The notes beneath the pieces were generated by a model. It had not been told where the DNA came from. It did not search any database and saw only the letters and a list, made by a program, of their open reading frames with translations. Shown piece by piece: positions 60,901-64,000 of a DNA stretch of 64,000 bases. Within the stretch, counting starts at the first letter, position 1; every line of letters begins with the position of its first letter. The translations under genes were made by a program, and so were the position numbers. This DNA comes from Closterium sp. NIES-65. Taxonomy: Eukaryota > Streptophyta > Zygnematophyceae > Desmidiales > Closteriaceae. The stretch is from contig CANXME010002453.1 of NCBI GenBank assembly GCA_948144175.1, positions 738,001-802,000 of the forward strand, in the 5' to 3' direction.

Positions 60901-63826
60901 TCTGTAGTTGCAGCGCTGGCTTCACGCCGTCTTCTGACAAGCTCTCTTGCATTGGTGAGTTGGTGGAGTGCAACTTGGCAACTGTAAAACTTGGCCTCCC
61001 TACAACTTGATTTCCTTACGATTGTTACTAAATTGCATGCACACTTGACTTTGTAACCCTTGATTGTCCATATCTGGGTATTGAAGTTTTTTTTTATAAT
61101 ATGATATTCTTGAAATTGCATGTGTTTCCTTTTCTGCAGACAACTGTGATGCCGTGAAGTGTGGGCCTGGCGGCAACTGCACGAGGGATGCGAACGGAGA
61201 TCCATCCTGTATTTGCAGCGCTGGCTTCATGCCGTCTTCTGACAAGCTCTCTTGCATTGGTGAGTTGAAGATTGTGCAACACAGGGGGCGTGCCTTGCGT
61301 CTCAAACAATGTTCTTGAATCTTGTCCCTCCCACAACTCAATTTCCTTGCAAGTGATACCCATATGAGACATTTTTTAACTTGTGACCTTGTATTGTTAA
61401 GGTTCGAGTATTATAATTTTTGTGATATCATAATATCCTTCCATCTGCATTGTTTTTGTATTCTGCAGACAACTGTGATGGAGTGAAGTGTGGGCCTGGC
61501 GGCAACTGCACGAGGGATGCAGAAGGAAATCCATCCTGTAGTTGCAACACAGGCTTCAAGCAGTCTTCTGACAAGCTTTCTTGCATTGGTGAGTTTGAGA
61601 GTGTGCAACACAGAGGGCGTGTGATGTGTCGTCTTGCGTGTCAAAACCAGTCCTTGAAACTTGGCCTCCCTCAGCCCAAAATTTTTGCAAGAGTTACTGA
61701 ATTGCGTGCATACTTGACTTTGTCGCTCGGTTGTCAAAATCAGGGTATTCGTTGCATCATGGTATTCGTCCATTTGCATGGGTCTCTTTTTTCTGCAGAC
61801 AACTGTGATGCGGTGAAATGTGGGCCTGGTGGCAACTGCACGAGGGATGCGAACGGAAATCCATCCTGTAGTTGCAGCACTGGCTTTAAGCTGTCTTTTG
61901 ACAAGCTCTCTTGCATTGGTGAGTCAGAGGGGTGCAACACAGAGGGCATGCCTTGCTTTTGAAACTCAGTCCTTCAAATGGCTCTTGTGATCAAAGGTGA
62001 TCCTGTGTTTAGGTGAGCTCTTGTGTTGAGAGGTACTCCTGTGCTGCAATTCTTTTCGCTTCCATTCTCCTCGTAGCCTTTTCTGTCGTATCTTCTTATC
62101 TCTCCTTCCTTCTCTGCACTCGTCACACACCTGCTATACTCCCATCTCTGTGTTTCAGATTCTAAATGCTTTGCTCTAGGCTGCTCGCCGGGTGGGACTT
62201 GTGCAAAGGATAACAGCACTGGATTGCTCTATTGTAAATGGGGTAAGTAGCACTGGACGAGGCATGTGCTAGTATGGTGTGACGCACATGGGCCTGTTGT
62301 TTTTGAGGCGCCTCAAGAACGACCTCGACGCACATGGGCCTGTCATGGGACGGTGTGATTTCATGCTGATTTACCACTGCATTGATACTTACTGCTTGCC
62401 TTTGTTTTAAAAACAAAGGCGCTTCCTATTCTTGCCCACCTTTAATGAAACTGCCCTGCTGCACCCTCTCTTGCCTCTACTGCGTTTCTCAGACACGCCA
62501 TGTGGCAGGTGCCCCACTGGAGCCACCTGCAATACCACACTCGAAATAATGGAAAATTCCCTTGCTCCGTACTGCGTGTGTCCTGCTGGCTATGGCATGA
62601 CTCAAGACGCTTGCATCAAAGGTGAGGTACCACTACCCTGAGGCTGGATGAAACACAGTGCTGTACTGCATGTGCCTTTCTGCATGTGCCATGTGCCTTA
62701 CTGCATGTGCCTTACTGCATGTCCCTTACTGCATGTACCTTACTGCATGTCCCTTACTGCATGTACCTTACTGCATGTGCCATGTGCCTTACTGCATGTG
62801 CCTTATTGCATGTGCCTTATTGCATGTGCCTTACTGCATGTGCCCTACTGCATGTGAATTACTGCATGTGAATTACTGCATGTGAATTACTGCATGTGAA
62901 TTACTGCATGTGAATTACTGCATGTGAATTACTGCATGTGAATTACTGCATGTGAATTACTGCATGTGAATTACTGCATGTGAATTACTGCATGTGAATT
63001 ACTGCATGTGAATTACTGCATGTGAATTACTGCATGTGAATTACTGCATGTGAATTACTGCATGTGAATTACTGCATGTGCTTTACTGCATGTGAATTAC
63101 TGCATGTGAATTACTGCATGTGAGTTACTGCATGTGAATTACTGCATGTGAATTACTGCATGTAGTCTGCCGCCAACTGGATGGCCCATACGTGCGCCTG
63201 ACAGGTGGGCCTGCATTCGGCGGCATGAGTGTGCTACAGTGGTTCCAGCAATACAGCATCCGCACTTCACTGCTTCACATTTTTGCTAGAGATCGGGCAA
63301 CCAGGCCAAGCGCATGAACAGTCCACTTTTTTGTGCCCCGCTTGCCGCTTCCACCACACATTATCCAGGTGGCGTGTCTACGGTGGGAGCAGCTAGTATG
63401 ACGTTCGATAGCGACCGAGTAAGAGACGGTGGATCCCGCCCGTACACTGTGCGTGCCAACATCAATACATGCACGCCAGTTCCCAAGGAGAGGGTTGGCA
63501 ACTTCACGAGACGATACTTAGTGTTCAATACAAACGACGGCACGCCGCTCTTCAGGTCACGCGAATACTGGACCGGCAACAACTGTACGGGGGAGCTTCT
63601 GCTTGACAGGGGAATGCCAATCACTCCTTTATTTGCACAACTCATCAGGTGAGTGGCTTCTTACCGTACTTTGTGTGCACCAATCGCCTTTCACGTCTTT
63701 CCCTCCCCTTTTCACTCTTGCTTTCCTTCCTTCCACTCCCCTCCCTCCCTTTCTGACTTCGTCATTACCAGAGCATCCCAAAACGATTTCTGGCTCAGGA
63801 TGAGATCCATGAGGTTCACGACGTAG
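54978..63826 (+). CDS. Secreted EGF-repeat protein, 21 exons, 924 aa, thirteen 120-bp EGF exons
   Basis: Exons: 54978-55032, 55261-55789, 56429-56472, 56695-56814, the array of twelve 120-bp exons at 58368-61918, 62159-62242, 62493-62621, 63166-63204, 63369-63648 and 63772-63826 (TAG). All have GT-AG introns, and the 2775 bp stay in phase. The protein opens with a signal peptide (MASNPAALLLLLVLAVICG), then about 190 residues with a Gly/Ser/Lys-rich insert and paired Cys (CKQLKFF...CKG...VSC). Thirteen EGF-like modules follow (C-x4-C-x5-C-x9-C-x-C-x12-C), with no clear calcium-binding signature. Then come CSPGGTC and CPTGATC modules and a C-terminal domain (STVGAAS, RPYTVRAN). No membrane segment was seen after the signal peptide, so it is probably secreted. 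Partners and function are unknown. Start and exon 3 are the least certain parts. Confidence 0.8.
55010..55098 (+). repeat. Duplicated signal-peptide segment
   Basis: CTCGTCCTTGCCGTCATCTGCGG (first 20 bases CTCGTCCTTGCCGTCATCTG) at 55010-55034 recurs with one change at 55075-55098. The second copy follows another ATG (55051) and would encode a second signal-peptide-like stretch (MSTLSCFFLVLAVICG), but it lacks a GT donor, so it is probably a vestigial first exon inside intron 1. Confidence 0.65.
55931..56284 (+). repeat. 17-bp minisatellite in intron 2 of the EGF gene
   Basis: GGGTGATTGGGGCTGGT is repeated about 20 times, with CTAGT variants every few units. CACGTGGGTCATGGGGG-like repeats precede it at 55795-55900. 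Minus-strand frames through it are by-products. Confidence 0.93.
56866..56990 (+). pseudogene. Two EGF-exon fragments inside intron 4
   Basis: Two pieces repeat the second half of exon 56695-56814 (CACCTGTGCATGCAA...GGAATGGCACTTGCC and CAACCCGGGCTTTGCTGC...GGCACCTGCC). They lack an acceptor and the first cysteines, so they are relics of module duplication. The palindrome CTTTTGAGGCGCCTCAAAAG lies between them (56924-56943). Confidence 0.7.
57050..57118 (-). tRNA. tRNA-Val(CAC)-like gene with shortened D arm, probably a pseudogene
   Basis: The minus strand has an acceptor stem (GTCTGGA pairing with TTCAGAC, one G-T pair), an anticodon arm CCAGT-CTCACAA-ACTGG with anticodon CAC, and a T arm CCGG-TTCGCTT-CCGG. 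From memory, plant tRNA-Val(CAC) has about five more bases in the D region; here only TGGTTGGTTATCAC remains. The B-box consensus GGTTCGAATCC is changed to GGTTCGCTTCC. Both internal promoter boxes are thus damaged, and a pseudogene is most likely. It lies antisense in intron 4 of the EGF gene. Confidence 0.75.
57160..58022 (+). repeat. Purine-only microsatellite: (GGGA)n then (GGGAGTGA)n
   Basis: From 57160 to about 57600 the sequence is GGGA repeats with CGGA and CGAAGGGA interruptions. From about 57604 to 57985 an 8-bp unit AGTGAGGG repeats about 48 times, then GGGA returns to 58022. The plus strand is almost free of pyrimidines over about 850 bp. The long Pro-Ser-Leu frame on the other strand (to 58102) is a by-product. 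Confidence 0.97.
58023..58082 (+). repeat. Short direct repeat next to the microsatellite
   Basis: GAGTTATTAGTTGCGCAAT occurs twice, about 40 bp apart, directly after the purine tract. Confidence 0.8.
58368..61918 (+). repeat. Array of twelve 120-bp EGF-like exons
   Basis: Exons 58368-58487, 58655-58774, 59050-59169, 59375-59494, 59618-59737, 59942-60061, 60267-60386, 60510-60629, 60835-60954, 61140-61259, 61469-61588 and 61799-61918 are each exactly 120 bp. They begin after TGCAG with ACAA(T/C)TGTGATG and end ATTG before GTGAGT. All are phase 1-1, so any can be gained or lost without shifting the frame. Exons three apart in the middle (59050, 59942, 60835) are about 892 bp apart, and their introns match as well. 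A remnant of another exon end lies at 58906-58926. Confidence 0.93.
62650..63165 (+). repeat. 14-bp minisatellite in the EGF gene
   Basis: Starting as TGCCTTACTGCATG-type units, it becomes a regular TGAATTACTGCATG array of about 22 copies and runs right up to the acceptor of the 39-bp exon at 63166. The acceptor TGCATGTAG seems to derive from the repeat unit itself. Confidence 0.92.
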
Positions 63827-64000
63827 GTGCAGAGACTGGTGCGGTGTCTAGTTGCTTTAGCACAACAGGGGGAGGGTTGGATAGGGAGTGGAGAAATTGC
63901 TTTGGTAAGGCATTTGGAAGTTTGACAGTGTAGAGACTTGACAAAATGCATCAAGGATGTAATGCATTCAAATGTCACTGTATTCACTCAAACTGCGCCA
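63827..64000 (+). other. Probable 3' untranslated region of the EGF gene
   Basis: The sequence after the stop resembles the corresponding part of the left paralogue (about 53700-53830). No AATAAA signal was seen before the window ends. Confidence 0.5.

Overview
The window looks like nuclear DNA of a eukaryote in the green lineage. It has GT-AG introns (often 80-450 bp), Ty1/Copia LTR retrotransposons primed in the plant manner (TGGTATCAGAGC, matching the 3' end of initiator tRNA-Met), a plant-like tRNA-Val(CAC) relic, a Tourist-like MITE and many minisatellites. A streptophyte alga or early-diverging land plant is my best guess. The species cannot be read from the sequence.

Layout. (1) 358-23020 is a three-level nest of Copia elements. 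Element 1 (363-23015, + strand, TSD GATAT) has a decayed polyprotein. Element 2 (7708-22946, + strand, TSD GGTAC) sits inside the 3' LTR of element 1 and keeps a complete reading frame of about 1968 aa. Element 3 (8571-16136, - strand, TSD CCGCC), from another lineage with 1.1-kb LTRs and a complete 1727-aa frame, sits inside the leader of element 2. (2) 23021-28380 is host-like DNA. It holds a minus-strand seven-exon gene of unknown function with one in-frame TGA (24388-26530), a 147-bp MITE, a ~180-bp tandem repeat and the 3' end of a transposase-like gene. (3) 28381-35704 is element 4 (- strand, TSD GGTCA), which splits that transposase-like gene; the rest of the gene lies at 35705-36223. 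(4) 36910-50129 is a rearranged pair: element 6 (+ strand) with element 5 (- strand) inside it, joined by a deletion that removed the gag start of element 6 and the 3' LTR of element 5. (5) 50130-64000 holds two tandem paralogous genes for EGF-repeat proteins. The left copy (50346-53692) is 5'-truncated and broken. The right copy (54978-63826) can be modelled completely: 21 exons, 2775 bp, 924 aa, all phases consistent.

The right-hand EGF gene is the main biological find. It encodes a signal peptide, an N-terminal domain, thirteen EGF-like modules each on its own 120-bp phase 1-1 exon, two further Cys-rich modules, and a C-terminal domain that seems to repeat the fold of the N-terminal one. 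Its modules were amplified recently, partly as ~892-bp blocks of three exons with their introns, so it looks like a quickly evolving secreted or cell-surface protein. Four of its introns carry minisatellites, or an ~850-bp purine-only (GGGA)n/(GGGAGTGA)n tract.

All motif calls, alignments and splice sites were read by eye. No database search was possible.
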